A stretch of DNA of 7,728 nt. It comes from Nitriliruptoraceae bacterium (GTDB taxonomy: Bacteria > Actinomycetota > Nitriliruptoria > Nitriliruptorales > Nitriliruptoraceae). Each line of letters opens with the position of its first letter. The stretch's first letter is position 1. This document shows, one piece after another, positions 6,382 through 7,728 of this stretch. Under the pieces are notes generated by a model that was not told the origin of the DNA, did not search any database, and saw nothing but the letters and a program-made list of their open reading frames with translations. Both the position numbers and the translations under genes were made by a program. Where the stretch lies: contig SKTG01000117.1 in NCBI GenBank assembly GCA_007118045.1, forward strand, positions 1-7,728, written 5' to 3'.

Positions 6382-7026
6382 ATGCAGAAGGCGAGCCCGC
6401 GTCGGCCGCCCATCCGGGTCGTGCTGGCCGACGACCACCCCATCTGGCGCGACGGGGTCCGGGCCGACCTCGGCGAACGCTTCGAGGTGGTGGGCGAGGC
6501 CGCGACCGCCGATGAGGCGATCGAACGCATCGCCGAGCTACGCCCCGATCTCGTGGTGTGCGACCTGCACATGCCGGGTGGCGGTGGGCTCGCGGTGGTC
6601 GCCGCGTGCGCCGAGCGGACCAGGATCGTGATGCTCACCGTCAGCGAGCAGGAGCGCGACCTGCTGGACGCGGTGGCCGCGGGCGCGGTCGGCTACCTCA
6701 CGAAGGCCACGCCGGGCGACGAGCTGCGGGAGGGGTTGCTGCGAGCCGCGGTCGGCGAGCCCGTGTTCAGCCCGTCCCTGGCCATGCTGGTGCTCGGCGA
6801 GTTCCGACGTCTGGCCAAGCAGGCGACCGGCACCGACCCGCTGAGCGAACGCGAACGCGAGGTGCTGCAACACGTCGCCCGGGGCTACACCTACCGGGAG
6901 GTCGGCGAACAGCTGCACATCGCCGCCAAGACGGTGGAGAACCACGTCCGCAACATCCTGGACAAGCTCCACCTCAACCGCAAGCAGGAACTGATCCGCT
7001 ACGCGGTCGAGCACGGCATCGAGTAG
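6382..7026 (+). CDS. NarL/FixJ-family response regulator, MacR-like
   Basis: This is a 214-residue DNA-binding response regulator, the usual length for the family. The receiver domain (about 10-125) has the acidic pair Asp17/Asp18 (LADDHP), the phospho-acceptor Asp61 (VVCDLHMPGG), Thr86 (MLTVSEQE) and Lys108 (GYLTKAT), so it looks able to be phosphorylated. The C-terminal LuxR helix-turn-helix (about 153-214) contains LSEREREVLQHVARG and the recognition helix region KTVENHVRNILDKL. The GY-YREV, KTVENHV and RYAVEHGIE pattern resembles actinobacterial MacR; this is from memory. No kinase lies next to it. The only one in the window, at 1744-2922, is of the matching class and lies across the ugp genes, so the two are probably cognate. 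It starts 52 bp after ugpE with no strong terminator between, so co-transcription with ugpBAE is plausible. Its direct targets are unknown. Confidence 0.93.
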   Translation: MQKASPRRPPIRVVLADDHPIWRDGVRADLGERFEVVGEAATADEAIERIAELRPDLVVCDLHMPGGGGLAVVAACAERTRIVMLTVSEQERDLLDAVAAGAVGYLTKATPGDELREGLLRAAVGEPVFSPSLAMLVLGEFRRLAKQATGTDPLSEREREVLQHVARGYTYREVGEQLHIAAKTVENHVRNILDKLHLNRKQELIRYAVEHGIE

Positions 7027-7043
7027 TCGCCGTCGACCGTCGG

Positions 7044-7061
7044 CGTGGGGGTGCCCCCACG
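7044..7061 (+). terminator. Hairpin terminator after the response regulator
   Basis: CGTGGGGG (7044-7051) and CCCCCACG (7054-7061) form a perfect 8-bp palindromic stem. The two bases between them are too few for a loop, so in RNA the inner pair opens to leave about 7 bp. It begins 17 bases after the stop and is followed by GTTCCGTT, which is only weakly T-rich. The CCCCCA part (7054-7059) can pair instead with TGGGGG at 7068-7073, so two exclusive hairpins are possible. Confidence 0.6.
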
Positions 7062-7108
7062 TTCCGTTGGGGGCGACTCCCGGTGCCGCGGAGATCGCGG
7101 GGCCTGCA

Positions 7109-7126
7109 TCGTCGGATGACCGACGA
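7109..7126 (+). repeat. 7-bp dyad with ATGA loop upstream of the last gene
   Basis: TCGTCGG (7109-7115) and CCGACGA (7120-7126) are perfect reverse complements around ATGA. The dyad ends 3 bases before the putative ribosome-binding site GAGG (7130-7133). It could be an operator or an RNA hairpin that affects initiation at 7142; neither is proven. The loop ATG would open a 9-codon frame ending at the TGA at 7143-7145, overlapping the GTG start as GTGA. Confidence 0.5.
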
Positions 7127-7141
7127 CACGAGGCCAGCGTG

Positions 7142-7728
7142 GTGAGCACCGCCGATCGACAGCCGTCCGTCCCGCCACCACCACCGGCAGCCATCGGTGG
7201 CGCCGGGGAGTCCCGCGCCAGCGCCGCGACGTGGGTGGCCGCGGCGGGGGCGGGCCTGCTCCTGTCCGCCGCGGCCACCTTCCTGGCGGTGACCTGGGAG
7301 GTGCTCGGTGTCACCGCTCGGGTCGCCGTGGTCGCCGCGGTCACCGGCGCGGCGATCCTCGGTGGGGCGAGGCTGCGCAGCGTGCTCCCCGCCGTCGGGA
7401 CCGTCGTCTTCCACCTCGGGGCGCTGCTGCTCCCCATCGATGCGCTCGGACTGGCCCTCCAGCTCGAGGCCGGGCTGGCGGCCAGGTGGTCGGCGGTCGG
7501 CTTGACCGCCGTGCTGGTGATGCCGCCGCTCGCCGTCGCCGGAGGCTCGCGGGTGCTGGCCTGGGCGGGGTTCGCCGGTATCCCGGTGGCGGCCACGGGT
7601 CTCGGACTCGCCGGGTTCGCCTCGCCCCTGGTCGTGACCCTCGTGGGCGCCGCCGCGCTGGTCGCCGTCCCGCCGGTGCCCGCTTCGACGTGGCCCGCGG
7701 GACGCGGGGCCGGCGGCGCGCGGTGGTC
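7142..7728 (+). CDS. N-terminal part of a multi-pass membrane protein, DUF2157-like, 3' truncated by window
   Basis: The frame is open from the GTG at 7142 to the window end (195 codons plus two bases), so the gene continues beyond. A soluble N-terminus with a run of five prolines (11-15) and some 30 residues leads to about six hydrophobic segments, at roughly 31-51, 60-76, 83-106, 117-133, 138-158 and 161-178. The start of the first helix pair (AAATFLAVTWEVLG, then TARVAVV) recalls large actinobacterial membrane proteins of the DUF2157 / SCO7613 C-terminal type, whose function is unknown. This resemblance is from memory and weak. The ribosome-binding site GAGG (7130-7133) lies 8 bases before this GTG and 5 before an adjacent in-frame GTG at 7139, so either may be the start. 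A hairpin separates it from the response regulator, and it may have its own promoter. Confidence 0.75.
   Translation, partial: MSTADRQPSVPPPPPAAIGGAGESRASAATWVAAAGAGLLLSAAATFLAVTWEVLGVTARVAVVAAVTGAAILGGARLRSVLPAVGTVVFHLGALLLPIDALGLALQLEAGLAARWSAVGLTAVLVMPPLAVAGGSRVLAWAGFAGIPVAATGLGLAGFASPLVVTLVGAAALVAVPPVPASTWPAGRGAGGARW

Noticed and set aside
4731..6638. Long antisense open frame of 635 codons opposite ugpA/ugpE
   Set aside because: It covers two well-recognised permeases plus the start of the regulator, and it gives a low-complexity, charged sequence with no signal or motif. It is a shadow frame.
1607..7141. MacR-type operator (as I recall, a TGAGTAC...GTACTCA palindrome)
   Set aside because: No such palindrome was found by eye in the intergenic gaps. 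GTAC occurs only in non-symmetrical contexts. The regulator's own site, if any, must differ.
1..7728. CRISPR arrays, tRNA/rRNA genes, insertion sequences or phage genes
   Set aside because: No spaced direct repeats of CRISPR type, no clover-leaf or rRNA-like stretch, and no transposase or integrase motifs were seen. The only tandem repeat is the short 10-bp array at 6332-6361.

Overview
The window comes from a very GC-rich bacterium, most likely an actinobacterium. Every gene lies on the + strand, codons almost always end in G or C, hairpin terminators lack U-tracts, and the two-component pair looks like the actinobacterial MacS/MacR type. The exported binding protein is extremely acidic (about 115 Asp/Glu and a single Lys in 480 residues by hand count), which suggests a salt- or soda-adapted lineage. 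Nitriliruptoria would fit, but that placement is inference only.

Layout. (1) 2-1606: the C-terminal 60% of pyruvate phosphate dikinase, ending in a strong hairpin that overlaps its stop codon. (2) 1744-2922: a membrane sensor histidine kinase of the NarL/HisKA_3 class, probably leaderless. (3) 3063-6329: three tightly spaced genes, ugpB-ugpA-ugpE, encoding the binding protein and both permeases of a glycerol-3-phosphate or glycerophosphodiester ABC importer. No ATPase gene is present. (4) 6382-7026: a NarL/LuxR-type response regulator, followed by a hairpin terminator. (5) 7142 to the end: the start of an unrecognised or DUF2157-like multi-pass membrane protein, cut by the window edge.

How they may work together. 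The kinase and the response regulator are probably cognate, yet the transporter genes sit between them. The simplest reading is a dedicated sensory-transport module: the kinase senses a membrane or phospholipid-related cue, the regulator acts on the ugp operon that it encloses, and UgpBAE imports phospholipid-derived glycerophosphates using an ATPase encoded elsewhere. The arrangement is visible directly; the regulatory link is inferred. PPDK is terminated separately and looks like an unrelated neighbour.

Small structures stand out. They are a perfect 12-bp hairpin inside the first codons of ugpA, three perfect 10-bp tandem repeats before the response regulator, two mutually exclusive hairpins after it, and a 7-bp dyad with an ATGA loop just ahead of the last gene.
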